A stretch of DNA of 64,000 nt from Allosphingosinicella indica (GTDB lineage: Bacteria > Pseudomonadota > Alphaproteobacteria > Sphingomonadales > Sphingomonadaceae): assembly GCF_900177405.1 (NCBI RefSeq), contig NZ_LT840185.1, positions 2,099,501-2,163,500 on the forward strand. Direction: 5' to 3'. Shown one piece after another: positions 33,757-43,418 of this stretch (position 1 is the stretch's first letter; every line of letters starts with the position of its first letter). The position numbers and the translations under genes were made by a program. Below the pieces are notes generated by a model, which saw nothing but the letters and a program-made list of their open reading frames with translations, made no database searches and was not told the origin of the DNA.

Positions 33757-34725
33757 ATGCGTTGGCTGGCCGGCTTCGGCCTTCTTCTCGTCTTGGCCGC
33801 CATTGCCGCGGGCGGTGCTTTCCTGTGGAGCTGGACGGGGGCGGGGCCGGCGGACAAGCCGGTCGTCGTCGTCGTGCCGCAGGGCGCGAGCCTAACGCGC
33901 GCTGCCGATCTGCTCGAGCAGGAAGGCGCGCTCCGTTCCGCCGATCTGTTCCGGCTCCAGTCGCGACTGCTAGCAGCCGGCGGATCGATCAAGGCAGGCG
34001 AATATGAGGTTCCGGCGCGGGCCAGCGCCGCCGATATCCTCGCGCTGCTCCAGAGCGGAAAGACGGTCCAGCGCTTTGTAGTCATTCCGGAAGGCCTGCC
34101 CTCGGTGCTGGTGCAGGAGCGGCTCGCCAAGGCGCCCTATCTGACCGGCCCGGCGGCGGTGCCTGAAGAGGGATCGGTCCTGCCCGACAGCTACAGCTAC
34201 TTGCGGGGCGAGACCCGCGCTGCAGTGCTGGCGCGGATGCAGACGGCGATGACCAAGGAGCTGGATCGCTTGTGGGCTGCGCGGAAGCCAGACATCGCGG
34301 TTTCCAGCAAGCAGGAAGCGGTGACGCTGGCCGCAGTGGTGGAGAAGGAGACCGCCAAGCCGTCCGAGCGGCGGATGATCGCTGGCGTCTACACCAACCG
34401 TCTCAAGCAGGGGATGAAGCTCGATGCCGATCCGACGGTGATCTATCCGATCACGAAGGGGCGGCCGCTGGGACGGCGCATCCTGCGATCCGAGCTTCAG
34501 GCGGACAATGGCTACAACACCTACGCCCGCGCTGGCCTCCCAGCCGGGCCGATCGCCAATCCGGGCCGCGAATCGATTGCGGCGGTGCTGAATCCGGAAA
34601 TAACAAGCGCGCTATTCTTCGTCGCGGACGGGACCGGCGGGCATGTGTTCGCCGACACACTCGCCGAGCACAATGCCAATGTCGCCAAATGGTATGCCAT
34701 CCGCCGCGCCCGCGGCGAAATGTGA
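33757..34725 (+). CDS. mltG: Endolytic peptidoglycan transglycosylase MltG (YceG family)
   Basis: Inner-membrane lytic transglycosylase of 322 residues that cuts nascent glycan strands and sets their length. One N-terminal membrane helix (GFGLLLVLAAIAAGGAFLW), a LysM-like region, then the YceG domain with the catalytic Glu in AAVVEKETAKPSERRMIAGVYTNRL, plus LDADPTVIYPIT and YNTYARAGLPAGPIANPG. Linkage fabF-mltG is common in alphaproteobacteria and other Gram-negatives. 6 bases from fabF. Confidence 0.95.
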   Translation: MRWLAGFGLLLVLAAIAAGGAFLWSWTGAGPADKPVVVVVPQGASLTRAADLLEQEGALRSADLFRLQSRLLAAGGSIKAGEYEVPARASAADILALLQSGKTVQRFVVIPEGLPSVLVQERLAKAPYLTGPAAVPEEGSVLPDSYSYLRGETRAAVLARMQTAMTKELDRLWAARKPDIAVSSKQEAVTLAAVVEKETAKPSERRMIAGVYTNRLKQGMKLDADPTVIYPITKGRPLGRRILRSELQADNGYNTYARAGLPAGPIANPGRESIAAVLNPEITSALFFVADGTGGHVFADTLAEHNANVAKWYAIRRARGEM

Positions 34726-34726
34726 G

Positions 34727-35113
34727 CTAGGGCTTGAGTTTGGCGGCGGCGACGTAGCCGACGCGATGATCGGCCCGGCGATATCCCCAGGCCCATTGGC
34801 CGGTAACGTCGAGAACGGCGAACTCCTCGCCGTCCGCCAGATCGCCGATCCGGTCGGTCTCGCCCGCCGAAGCCCACAAAACCGCATCCGCTCCCGCCTT
34901 TCGCCAAACGGGGCGGGCGTAATGCGGCGCGATCAACTGCCCGGCGAGCGCGATATCGGCGATATCGCTGCGATAAGCGTGAACCTTGGGATCGAGCGGG
35001 ATCGATGGCCCGGAAAGCGAGAATCGCTCAGCCGTGCTGGAGGATGAACCCGCGCTCGCGGCCGGAGCGGCGGGAGTGTCCCTCCTGCTCGATATTCTGC
35101 TCGAATCCTTCAA
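34727..35113 (-). CDS. Orphan bacterial SH3-domain protein, probably a truncated NlpC/P60 protein
   Basis: The last 90 residues (FSLSGPSIPLDPKVHAYRSDIADIALAGQLIAPHYARPVW, then WGYRRADHRVGYVAAAKL) match the SH3-like N-terminal part of alphaproteobacterial NlpC/P60 peptidases, which cut peptidoglycan stems. The catalytic C40 domain is missing: the frame stops 1 base from the mltG stop. The only start in frame is TTG 35113, inside the marR-like gene (86-base overlap), and no signal peptide is evident. It may be a decaying gene or an SH3-only protein. Confidence 0.5.
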   Translation of the reverse strand: MKDSSRISSRRDTPAAPAASAGSSSSTAERFSLSGPSIPLDPKVHAYRSDIADIALAGQLIAPHYARPVWRKAGADAVLWASAGETDRIGDLADGEEFAVLDVTGQWAWGYRRADHRVGYVAAAKLKP

Positions 35114-35396
35114 GGAATTCCTGCCCGGTGTTGGTTTTGGCGACGAACACGTTCCTGCGGTCCGCCTCGTCGCGTACCCGACGCAGATAGCCGAGCGTCC
35201 CCAACGTATTCAAGGCGCGCGTGATAACGGGCTTCGACACGCCGAGAATGTTGGCGAGACCGCGCACGGTATGCGGGCCGGGAGTAAGGTACACCAGCAG
35301 CATGAGCGCCATCTGCCGGTTGGTGAGATCGGGCTGACCCGAGCGGACATAGCCCACCAAGGTCTGCATCCAGTTCACGAGCGCGCGGTCTGCCAC
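35028..35396 (-). CDS. MarR-family transcriptional regulator
   Basis: Winged-helix regulator of 122 residues: LTNRQMALMLLVYLTPGPHTVRGLANILGVSKPVITRALNTLGTLGYLRRVRDEADRRNVFV carries the recognition helix and the wing with the DRR motif typical of MarR. The start is GTG with CGGAG upstream. It is shorter than most MarR proteins and ends in a charged tail. Located upstream of the SH3 gene and divergent from nothing; the target is unknown. Its 3' part overlaps the SH3 frame. Confidence 0.85.
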   Translation of the reverse strand: MADRALVNWMQTLVGYVRSGQPDLTNRQMALMLLVYLTPGPHTVRGLANILGVSKPVITRALNTLGTLGYLRRVRDEADRRNVFVAKTNTGQEFLEGFEQNIEQEGHSRRSGRERGFILQHG

Positions 35397-35499
35397 GTAT
35401 GTTCTCCGTTTTCGCGCCTATTGACGTTTCGGAGCTATAACCAGCCAGCGCCGGTTTCGTTTCGTTAAGGTTACGCAAAAACGGCGAAAAAGTGAGATT

Positions 35500-36891
35500 T
35501 CAGCTCTGCCCGTAGCGTTTTGAAAGCATCGCCCAGGCGGCGCGGAGGCCAAGCGCTTCGCCACCGCGGGGGCGGCCCGGCTTCACCACCGGACGCCAGG
35601 CGAAAGTGTCGAAATGCGCCCAGGGCGTTGTGTCGGGCACGAACCGCTGTAGGAACAAAGCGGCGAGGATCGATCCCGCGAAACCGCCCTCCGATGCATT
35701 CCCGAAATCGGCGGTGTCCGACGCGTAGAGCTCATTGTACGGCGTCCACAGCGGCAGCCGCCAGACCGGATCGCCGCTGACTTCGGAGGCGTCGAGCAGC
35801 GCCGCTGCCAGCGTCTCGTCATTGGCGAACAGCGCGGGCAGATCCGGACCGAGCGCGACGCGCGCCGCGCCGGTGAGCGTTGCGAAGTCGAGGATCATTT
35901 CGGGCTCGCCCTCCGCGGCCTTGTCGAGCGCGTCGGCGAGGACGAGGCGCCCTTCGGCGTCGGTGTTGGCGATCTCTACGGTCAGGCCCTTGCGACTGGT
36001 CAATACATCGCCCGGCCGCAGCGCAGCGCCCGAAATGGCATTTTCGGCGATGGCGAGCAGCAGATGGAGGCGAACCGGCAGGCGTTGCCGGATGATGAGA
36101 TCGGCCAACGCCAGTGCATGCGCGGCGCCGCCCATGTCCTTCTTCATAAGCCGCATGCCAGATGCCGCCTTGATATCGAGTCCGCCTGTGTCGAAGGTGA
36201 TGCCCTTGCCGACGATGGCGATGCGGGGATGCTTCGCATCGCCCCATTCGATTTCAACCAGCCGCGGCGCGCGATCGTCGCTCGCAGCCACCCCGACCGC
36301 GGCGATCATCGGATAGCCTTCGGCGAGTTCAGCGCCCATTGTGACCGTGATCTGCGCTTTGCTGCGATCGGCCACAGCGCGGGCGGCAGTTTCCAACTCG
36401 ACAGGGCCGAGATCGCCGGCGGGCGTGTTGACGAGATCGCGGACCAGGAACGTGGCCTCGGCGATCGCCACCATCTCCGCGATGCGAGCCGGATCGTCGG
36501 AGAGGAGGACACGAGGCCCCTTGGTGGACGGCTTTTCCTTGTAGCGGTCGAATACATATTGGCCGAGCAGCCATCCTAGCGCCGCCGGCCCGGGCGATGC
36601 TTCCGCGATGCGATATGTGCCTTCGGGAAGTACTTCCGCCGCTCGCGCCAGGCACCAGGGCGTGCGTTTGCCGCAATCGGCGACGCCCGCCACCACTGAC
36701 CAGTCCGCCTTGTCGCCGGGCAGGATCGCGATCTGGTGGCATTCGGCCTTGAACGCCTGCCCGTTCACGGCGCTCCGCACCCGCTCCGGCTGGGCTTTCA
36801 GCCAGGCGTCGAAGCCCGACTTGTCGACAAGCGTGATGGCGGTGGCGGTCTGGCCCTTGTCGGCCTGCAGCAGGGGAGCGAGATCGGTCAT
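35500..36891 (-). CDS. Leucyl aminopeptidase, M17 family
   Basis: Cytosolic di-zinc exopeptidase of 463 residues that removes N-terminal residues from peptides. The catalytic signature NTDAEGRLVLADAL is intact, as are the metal-binding VGKGITFDTGGLDIKAASGMRLMKKDMGGAAH and a C-terminal HFDTFAW. ATG 36891 is chosen from family length; the frame runs to 36933. It lies 10 bases after rimO on the same strand and is probably in one transcript with it. It is of the shorter PepB-like subgroup. Confidence 0.93.
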   Translation of the reverse strand: MTDLAPLLQADKGQTATAITLVDKSGFDAWLKAQPERVRSAVNGQAFKAECHQIAILPGDKADWSVVAGVADCGKRTPWCLARAAEVLPEGTYRIAEASPGPAALGWLLGQYVFDRYKEKPSTKGPRVLLSDDPARIAEMVAIAEATFLVRDLVNTPAGDLGPVELETAARAVADRSKAQITVTMGAELAEGYPMIAAVGVAASDDRAPRLVEIEWGDAKHPRIAIVGKGITFDTGGLDIKAASGMRLMKKDMGGAAHALALADLIIRQRLPVRLHLLLAIAENAISGAALRPGDVLTSRKGLTVEIANTDAEGRLVLADALDKAAEGEPEMILDFATLTGAARVALGPDLPALFANDETLAAALLDASEVSGDPVWRLPLWTPYNELYASDTADFGNASEGGFAGSILAALFLQRFVPDTTPWAHFDTFAWRPVVKPGRPRGGEALGLRAAWAMLSKRYGQS

Positions 36892-36901
36892 GGACGCTCT
36901 C

Positions 36902-38236
36902 TTATGCCGTCGCGGGCACTCCGAACAGGTCATGTTCGTCAGCGTCTTCGATCAGCACCGGAACGATGTCGCCCTGCTTGAGGCAACCTGCGTCGCGGAG
37001 ATGGACTTCGCCGTCGATCTCCGGCGCATCGGCTTGCGAGCGGCCCGTTGCGCCGCCTTCATGGTCGACAAGATCGACGATCACGTCGAGCGTACGTCCC
37101 ACCTTGGCGGCGAGCTTGGCAGCGCTGATCGCTGCGGTCTTTTCCATGAATCGGGCGTAGCGCTCTTCCTTGACCTCTTCCGGCACCGCGCCGGGCAGAT
37201 CGTTGGCGGTCGCGCCCGCGACAGGCTCGAAGCGGAAGGCACCGACGCGATCGAGCTGCGCTTCCTCTAGCCATTCAAGCAAATATTCGAAATCGGCATC
37301 GGTCTCGCCGGGGAAGCCGACGATGAAGGTCGAGCGGATCGCGATGTCCGGGCAGATCTCACGCCAGCCACGGATGCGCTCCAGCACCTTCGCTTCGTTC
37401 GCGGGACGCTTCATCGCCTTTAGAACGGTCGGGCTCGCATGCTGGAACGGGATGTCGAGATAGGGGAGGATCAAGCCCTCGGCCATCAGCGGGATGATCC
37501 GGTCCACGTAAGGATAGGGATAAACGTAATGGAGCCGCACCCAGGCGCCGAGCTTGCCGAGCTCGCGCGCCAGATCGGTCATATGTGCACGCACCTCGCT
37601 GCCCTTCCACGGCCAGGACGCGTGCTTCAGATCGAGCCCGTAGGCCGACGTGTCCTGGCTGATGACCAGCAGTTCCTTGGTGCCCGCCGCGATCAGCTTC
37701 TCGGCTTCACGCAGGATCGCGTCGGGACGGCGGCTGGCGAGATCGCCCCGCAGCGAAGGTATGATGCAGAAGGCGCAGCGGTGGTTGCAGCCTTCCGAAA
37801 TCTTCAGATAGCTGTAGTGCCGCGGCGTGAGCTTCAGCCCGCCCTCGGGCACGAGGTTGAGGAAGGCGTTGGCCGGCATTGGCGCGGCGTCGTGGACGGC
37901 GCCGACGACCTGCTCATATTGCTGCGGCCCGGTGACCGCGAGCACATCCGGGAAGCGGGCGCGGATCACCTCGGCTTCTTTGCCCATGCAGCCGGTGACG
38001 ATCACACGGCCGTTCTCGGCGATCGCCTCGCCGATTGCGGCCAGGCTCTCCTCCTTGGCGGAGTCGAGGAAGCCGCAGGTGTTGACCAGCACCACATCCG
38101 CCCCCGCATAGTCGGGCGACATGGCATAGCCGTCGCCCCTGAGCTTGGTCAGGATGCGTTCGGAATCGACCAGCGCCTTGGGACAGCCGAGCGAGACCAT
38201 GCCCACCTTGGGCGGGGAGGGAAGGGTGGTAGCCAT
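36902..38236 (-). CDS. rimO: Ribosomal protein S12 methylthiotransferase RimO
   Basis: Radical SAM enzyme that adds a methylthio group to an Asp of ribosomal protein S12. The protein has 444 residues: N-terminal cluster cysteines in [29 protein letters not shown] and TGCMGK; radical SAM motif [17 protein letters not shown]-terminal TRAM domain ([25 protein letters not shown]). These features separate RimO from MiaB. ATG 38236 is taken from family N-termini; the frame extends to 38443. Confidence 0.96.
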   Translation of the reverse strand: MATTLPSPPKVGMVSLGCPKALVDSERILTKLRGDGYAMSPDYAGADVVLVNTCGFLDSAKEESLAAIGEAIAENGRVIVTGCMGKEAEVIRARFPDVLAVTGPQQYEQVVGAVHDAAPMPANAFLNLVPEGGLKLTPRHYSYLKISEGCNHRCAFCIIPSLRGDLASRRPDAILREAEKLIAAGTKELLVISQDTSAYGLDLKHASWPWKGSEVRAHMTDLARELGKLGAWVRLHYVYPYPYVDRIIPLMAEGLILPYLDIPFQHASPTVLKAMKRPANEAKVLERIRGWREICPDIAIRSTFIVGFPGETDADFEYLLEWLEEAQLDRVGAFRFEPVAGATANDLPGAVPEEVKEERYARFMEKTAAISAAKLAAKVGRTLDVIVDLVDHEGGATGRSQADAPEIDGEVHLRDAGCLKQGDIVPVLIEDADEHDLFGVPATA

Positions 38237-38378
38237 GGGAAGGCGCGCCACATAGCGATTTCCGCGACGATTTCCTAGAGGTGCGCGGGAACCCCCGCCG
38301 TGTATACGAATTGAGGGGGGCAGCGCCGGGTCGTCCGGCCGGCGCAGTCTTCCATCAGGGCAACAAACGGGGGTTTCG

Positions 38379-40970
38379 TTGAATCTGCAGGAGCGTCCGA
38401 ACTCTCCGCGATTTGCCGGTGGCGGCGAGATGGGTGGACGCATTCGCGATCACGATTGGGCGGCGTCATCTCTCGGTTCGGTTGAAGAATGGCCCGCCGC
38501 GCTAAGCATCGCGCTCGATCTTTGCCTCCACTCGAAATTTCCGAGCGCCATTTATTGGGGCCCTGACCTGGTGCTTCTCTACAATGACGCTTGGGCGCCC
38601 ATCCCGGCGGAGCGGCATCCTTGGGCGCTCGGCCGCCCGGCACGTGAAGTATGGGCCGACATCTGGGAGGTCATCGAGCCGCAATTGGCGGCGGTGATGG
38701 CGACCGGTGAGGGTTTTGTCACGTTCAACCAGATGCTGCCGATGGAGCGCGGCGGCGTGCCGCACGAGACCTATTGGAACTACAGTTTCTCGCCGATCGT
38801 CGACGAATCCGGCGCGGTGGTGGGCATTCTCAATCAAGGCAATGAAACCACCGACGCGGTTCTCGCGGAACGGGCAGTGCGCGACAGCGAGGAGCGGCTG
38901 CAGCGTGCGTTAGGCTCGTCGAAGGTTGGCACCTGGGACTGGGACGTGAGTGCCGATCGTGTCCGTGCAGACCGCCGGTTCGCGGAGCTTTACGGCGTGG
39001 ATCCCGATCGCGCCGCAGACGGCGCGCCGATCGCCGATTATGTCGGCCGCTTTCACCCTGACGACGTAGATCGCGTCAGTTCGGCCATCAACTCTACGAT
39101 AGCCGAGGCGAGCGAATTCGCCGAAGAATATCGGCTGGTGGGTGCCGATGGCGAAATCACCTGGGTCTTGGCGACGGGGCGCTGCCAGCGCGACGCCACC
39201 ACCGGGACGCTGCGCTTTCCCGGCATCGTCCTCGATATCAGCGAACGGCGCCGCGAGGAGGATCGCCGCCGCGCACTGATCGAACTCGACGAGCGGCTGC
39301 GCGACCTCGACGATCCGGTGGATATTGCCGAGACGTCCGCCGAAATCCTCGGCCGCACCCTGGGGGTCAGCCGCGCCGGCTATGGAACGATCGACCCAGA
39401 AGCCGAGACGATCACCATCGAGCGCGACTGGAACGCGCCTGGCGTAAAGTCGATCGCGGGAACGCTGCATTTTCGCGATTACGGGACGTATATCGACGAT
39501 CTGAAGCGCGGCGAGACCGTGGCCTGCGAGAATGCCGACACCGATTCCCGCACCCGTGCGACGGCCGATGCCCTGAAGGCGATAAGCGCACATTCCTTCA
39601 TCAACATGCCGGTTACCGAGCAAGGCGAGTTTGTCGCCCTGGTGTTCGTCAACCATGCAGAGGCCAGGCAGTGGCGCGACGCCGATATCGCCTTCATGCG
39701 CGATCTCGCGGAGCGTACCCGATCGGCGTCCGAGCGGCGGCGCGCCGAAGGCGACCTCCGCGCACTCGCCGCGTCGCTCGAGGCGCAGGTTGCGGAACGC
39801 AGCGCCGAGCTGTTGCGCGCCGAAGAGCAGCTACGGCAGGCTCAGAAGATGGAAGCGGTCGGTCAGTTGACCGGCGGTATCGCACATGATTTCAACAATA
39901 TGCTGGCCGTCGTTATCGGCGGACTGAACCTTTTGAAGCGACGGCTGGCGCGCGGCGAGACCGATCTCGACCGCTATATCGATGGCGCGATGGAGGGCGC
40001 CGAGCGCGCCGCGTCGCTGACCCAACGGCTGCTCGCCTTCTCGCGGCAGCAGCCGCTTGATCCCAAGCCCGTCGATGCCAATCGCTTGGTGGCCGACATG
40101 ACCGAGCTATTGGTCCGCACCCTGGGCGAGCAGGCGCGTGTCGAGACGGTCCTTGCGGCGGGCCTGTGGCGCGCGCATGCCGATCCGAGCCAGACCGAGA
40201 GCGCGATTCTCAACCTGTGCGTCAATGCTCGCGACGCGATGCCCGACGGCGGAAGGCTGACGATCGAGACGTGCAACGTCCATGTCGACGACAGTTACGC
40301 CCGCGATGCAGCGATTGAGCCTGGCCAATATGTACAGATCGCGGTCACCGACACAGGCGAAGGGATGACGGCCGATGTCATCGAAAAAGCCTTTGATCCT
40401 TTCTTCACGACCAAGGGCATCGGCAAGGGGACAGGCCTTGGCCTGAGCCAGGTCTTCGGCTTCGTCCGCCAGTCCGGCGGCCATGTGAAGATTTACTCAG
40501 AGCCCGGCTCCGGGACGACGGTAAAGCTCTATCTGCCGCGCTTTTACGGGCCCGACGAGGATGTTGCCGTGCGCGCCGCGGAGGCCGCGACAGCCGACGG
40601 GCATAGCGACGAAGTGATCTTGGTAGTCGAGGACGAGGCGCGGGTCCGGGCCTATTCCGTCGAGGCGCTGCGCGAACTCGGCTATACCGTCATCTCGGCG
40701 GCGAGCGGGCCGGAGGCGTTGGCGCTGATCGAGGGCGGGCAGCAGGTGACCTTGCTGTTCACCGATGTGATGATGCCGGATATGACCGGGCGGCAGCTCG
40801 CCGACCGTGCGCTCAAAGCATTGCCCGGTCTCAAAATCCTGTTCACGACCGGCTATACGCGCAACGCCGTGGTGCATAACGGCGTGCTCGATCCCGGGAC
40901 GAATTTCCTGCCCAAGCCGTTCGGCATTGAGCAGCTTGCGGCCAAGGTGCGAGCCGCGCTCGACAGTTAG
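38379..40970 (+). CDS. Hybrid sensor histidine kinase with PAS, GAF and receiver domains
   Basis: Cytoplasmic sensor of 863 residues, without membrane helices. A PAS-like domain (about 30-160) and a PAS/PAC unit (170-290, [23 protein letters not shown]) precede a GAF-like domain (305-455). A short coiled coil leads to the H-box [12 protein letters not shown] with phosphoacceptor His503, then the ATPase motifs [21 protein letters not shown] and GTGLGL. The C-terminal receiver has Asp796 ([11 protein letters not shown]) and KPF. TTG start has GGGGG six bases upstream and keeps the family motif FAGGGEMG. No partner regulator is adjacent. Confidence 0.93.
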   Translation: MNLQERPNSPRFAGGGEMGGRIRDHDWAASSLGSVEEWPAALSIALDLCLHSKFPSAIYWGPDLVLLYNDAWAPIPAERHPWALGRPAREVWADIWEVIEPQLAAVMATGEGFVTFNQMLPMERGGVPHETYWNYSFSPIVDESGAVVGILNQGNETTDAVLAERAVRDSEERLQRALGSSKVGTWDWDVSADRVRADRRFAELYGVDPDRAADGAPIADYVGRFHPDDVDRVSSAINSTIAEASEFAEEYRLVGADGEITWVLATGRCQRDATTGTLRFPGIVLDISERRREEDRRRALIELDERLRDLDDPVDIAETSAEILGRTLGVSRAGYGTIDPEAETITIERDWNAPGVKSIAGTLHFRDYGTYIDDLKRGETVACENADTDSRTRATADALKAISAHSFINMPVTEQGEFVALVFVNHAEARQWRDADIAFMRDLAERTRSASERRRAEGDLRALAASLEAQVAERSAELLRAEEQLRQAQKMEAVGQLTGGIAHDFNNMLAVVIGGLNLLKRRLARGETDLDRYIDGAMEGAERAASLTQRLLAFSRQQPLDPKPVDANRLVADMTELLVRTLGEQARVETVLAAGLWRAHADPSQTESAILNLCVNARDAMPDGGRLTIETCNVHVDDSYARDAAIEPGQYVQIAVTDTGEGMTADVIEKAFDPFFTTKGIGKGTGLGLSQVFGFVRQSGGHVKIYSEPGSGTTVKLYLPRFYGPDEDVAVRAAEAATADGHSDEVILVVEDEARVRAYSVEALRELGYTVISAASGPEALALIEGGQQVTLLFTDVMMPDMTGRQLADRALKALPGLKILFTTGYTRNAVVHNGVLDPGTNFLPKPFGIEQLAAKVRAALDS

Positions 40971-42010
40971 GCGTCGTGCACTTCGCGTGCGGACGTGGGG
41001 ACGATCTCGACGATCACGTCGCCGGGAACGAGCGTTGCCACCTCGGGCTCCCAAAAGCCGTACATCGCATCGCCGCGGTAGATGCGCAGCCCCATGCCTG
41101 TCGAGACTTCGGTGAGAGACCGGCCGCATTCCTCGGGCTTCACCATCCGCTCGACCAGCTTCACGCGGCCGCGATCCGAGGCGAGATCCATCAGATAGTC
41201 GGAAATGTGCGGGCCGTGAGTCGATCCGGCGAGCAGCAGCCCGGCGAAGCTCACCGGGTTGATGACGGTGGTAGCGCCCGCCTGATGCGCCAACGTCTCG
41301 TTATCCTCGTTGCGGACCACCACGCTGATGCCGAGATGCGGCGCGAGATGGCGCGCGGTGAGCGTGATGAGGATCGAGGTGTCGTCGCTGCCGCCGGTGA
41401 CGATCATTGACCGTGCGCGCTCGATCTTGACTGCGTGGAGGGCCTTGTCGCGCGTCGCGTCGCCCTCCATCACCGCGCAGCCGAGCGCCTTCGCGCGCTC
41501 AAGCGCCTGCATGTCGCCGTCGATCACCACGATGCACGAAGGGTCGGTGCCACGCGCGATGAGTTCGTCGACCGCCTCCGAGCCGGTCGTGCCGAAGCCG
41601 GCGACGATGATATGATCGTGCAAGTGCCGCTGTATGTAGGCCATTCGCCATCTGTCCCATGTGCGCCGGAATACGAAGCTGTAGGCGGTGCCGAGGAAGA
41701 TGAGCACCGCGAAGATGCGGATCGGCGTCACGATCAGCGCGTCGAACAGCCGCGCGCGGTCGCTGACCGGGGCGATGTCGCCATAGCCCGTGGTGGTGAC
41801 GCTGATCATGGTGAAATAGACCACGTCCAAGAAGCTGACGTGGCCGTCGTAATTGTCCTTAAGGCCGTCGCGCTCGATCCAGTGGACCAGCACCGCGACG
41901 CCGAGCAGCCCGACGACGAACAAAGCGCGCCAGGTTATGGATAGCCAGACGGGGAGGCGCCCCTTGCGCTGCAAGGTCGAATAATCGAGTCCGCGGCGGC
42001 GGCGGGCCAT
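40967..42010 (-). CDS. Two-pore-helix K+ channel protein with TrkA-N (RCK) domain
   Basis: Inner-membrane potassium channel subunit of 347 residues. A first helix (ALFVVGLLGVAVLVHWI), a pore with selectivity filter TTTGYGD, and a second helix are followed by an RCK domain beginning DHIIVAGFGTTGSEAVDELIARG, a Rossmann fold for NAD or nucleotide control, then a TrkA-C-like domain. ATG 42010 overlaps the surE stop (TGATG), so the two genes are coupled. Its stop overlaps that of the convergent histidine kinase. Confidence 0.92.
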   Translation of the reverse strand: MARRRRGLDYSTLQRKGRLPVWLSITWRALFVVGLLGVAVLVHWIERDGLKDNYDGHVSFLDVVYFTMISVTTTGYGDIAPVSDRARLFDALIVTPIRIFAVLIFLGTAYSFVFRRTWDRWRMAYIQRHLHDHIIVAGFGTTGSEAVDELIARGTDPSCIVVIDGDMQALERAKALGCAVMEGDATRDKALHAVKIERARSMIVTGGSDDTSILITLTARHLAPHLGISVVVRNEDNETLAHQAGATTVINPVSFAGLLLAGSTHGPHISDYLMDLASDRGRVKLVERMVKPEECGRSLTEVSTGMGLRIYRGDAMYGFWEPEVATLVPGDVIVEIVPTSAREVHDA

Positions 42011-42774
42011 CAGGTATAGAGTTCTGCCAGCCACCCGAGCGACGGCCCGTGGGTCAGATCGAGGTGAAGCGGCGTGACCGAAACATAGCCGTCGGCGATC
42101 GCCTCGAGATCGGTCGAATGGCTGGGAGTCTCGAGCATCGGGCCGAGCCCGAACCAGAAGTAACGGTAACCGCGCGGGTCGGTACGCTCGTCGATGCGCA
42201 GCCGCCCGTAATCGCGCAGGCCCTGCTGGGTAACGCGGACGCCGCGGACTTCGTCTGGGCTAAGCGCCGGGAAGTTGATGTTGACCAGGGTCCGCGCCTC
42301 CATCGGCGTCTCGATGATCGGGCGCAGCACGCGCTCGGCCCACGCTTCCGCGGCGGCGAAGGGGACGCTGTCGCCCATGCCCTCGCGCGCGTAGCTCTGG
42401 CTGAGCGCGATCGACGGGATGCCGGCGAGCGCGCCCTCCATCGCGGCCGAGACGGTGCCCGAATAGGTGACGTCCTCGCCAAGGTTGGCGCCGCGGTTGA
42501 CACCGGAGAGGACGAGATCGGGCCGATCGTCCTTCATCACATGCGCGATCGCCATCATCACCGAGTCCGTCGGTGTGCCGGTCACGCAGAAGCGCTTCTC
42601 GCCGAGCCTCCGCAGCCGAACCGGCTGGGTCAGGGTGAGCGAATGGCCCGCGCCCGACTGCTCCTCCGCCGGGGCGACCACCCAGATGTCGTCGGAAAAG
42701 CGACTTGCGACCGCCTCCAAAACCGTCAGTCCCGCAGCGTTCACGCCGTCGTCGTTGGTGAGGAGGATGCGCAT
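42010..42774 (-). CDS. surE: 5'-nucleotidase SurE
   Basis: Metal-dependent nucleoside monophosphate phosphatase of 254 residues, linked to stationary-phase survival. Active-site motifs: LLTNDDGVNA near the N-terminus (Asp pair), and SGVNRGANLGEDVTYSGTVSAAMEG with the Asn/Ser residues. ATG 42774 starts at MRILLTNDDG; the frame continues upstream but not with family similarity. It overlaps the K+ channel gene downstream by one base. The common partner pcm is not here. Confidence 0.96.
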   Translation of the reverse strand: MRILLTNDDGVNAAGLTVLEAVASRFSDDIWVVAPAEEQSGAGHSLTLTQPVRLRRLGEKRFCVTGTPTDSVMMAIAHVMKDDRPDLVLSGVNRGANLGEDVTYSGTVSAAMEGALAGIPSIALSQSYAREGMGDSVPFAAAEAWAERVLRPIIETPMEARTLVNINFPALSPDEVRGVRVTQQGLRDYGRLRIDERTDPRGYRYFWFGLGPMLETPSHSTDLEAIADGYVSVTPLHLDLTHGPSLGWLAELYT

Positions 42775-42872
42775 CGCCGCAAAGCTATGGCCGCGCGGCG
42801 AGGCGGGTGCAAGCGGGCAACCCGAAGCGGCATGGGCGCGTTGGAGGGGCATAAGAGCACAAGGAGATTTCG

Positions 42873-43313
42873 ATGCGCGTTCCGCACAACAGCATGATCG
42901 TGGTAGCCGATGGCGCGAAGGCGCTCTTCTTCCGGAACGAAGGTGACGGCGAGCATCCCAATCTGGTGGTCGAGCGGAAGGACGAGCAGGATAATCCCCC
43001 CGATCGCGAGCAGTCGACCGATGCCCCCGGCCGCAGCTTCGCGAGCTTCAGCCCAGGCCGCAGCGCTTACGAAGAGACCGATTTCCATCAGCTGGAAGAA
43101 GACCGGTTTGCGGCCAGCACGGCCGAACTGCTCAACCGCCGTGCGCTGGAAGGCGACTTCGAATCGCTGGTGATCGTCGCGCCGCCGCGTACGCTCGGCG
43201 AACTTCGCAAGCATCTTCACAAGGAGACGGAGAAGCGGATCACCGCGGAAATTCCGAAGACGCTCACCGGCCATCCGGTTCCGGAGATCGAAAAGATCCT
43301 GATCGCCGAATGA
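42873..43313 (+). CDS. Host-attachment family protein
   Basis: Protein of 146 residues of the family first described in Agrobacterium as a host-attachment protein. MIVVADGAKALFFRN at the start, FHQLEEDRFAASTAELLNRRALEGDFESLVIVAPPRTLGELRKHL in the middle and ITAEIPKTLTGHPVPEIEKIL at the end are family features; the core resembles eRF1 domain 2-like folds. The name reflects early work only, and no signal peptide is present, so a cytosolic function is more likely. Divergent from surE. Confidence 0.87.
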   Translation: MRVPHNSMIVVADGAKALFFRNEGDGEHPNLVVERKDEQDNPPDREQSTDAPGRSFASFSPGRSAYEETDFHQLEEDRFAASTAELLNRRALEGDFESLVIVAPPRTLGELRKHLHKETEKRITAEIPKTLTGHPVPEIEKILIAE

Positions 43314-43418
43314 ACGACCGGTTCATCGTGGCTTCGGGCGCGTTGTCTTAAGAAAGGTTGTGCTCGCGGCCTCGCTGGTTAGGCTGCTTCCATTCCTTCC
43401 ACGACCCAGGAGTAGTTG

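Noticed and set aside
42873-43313. Host-attachment protein as evidence for plant association
   Set aside because: The family name comes from early annotation; the protein has no export signal and is widespread, so lifestyle cannot be inferred.
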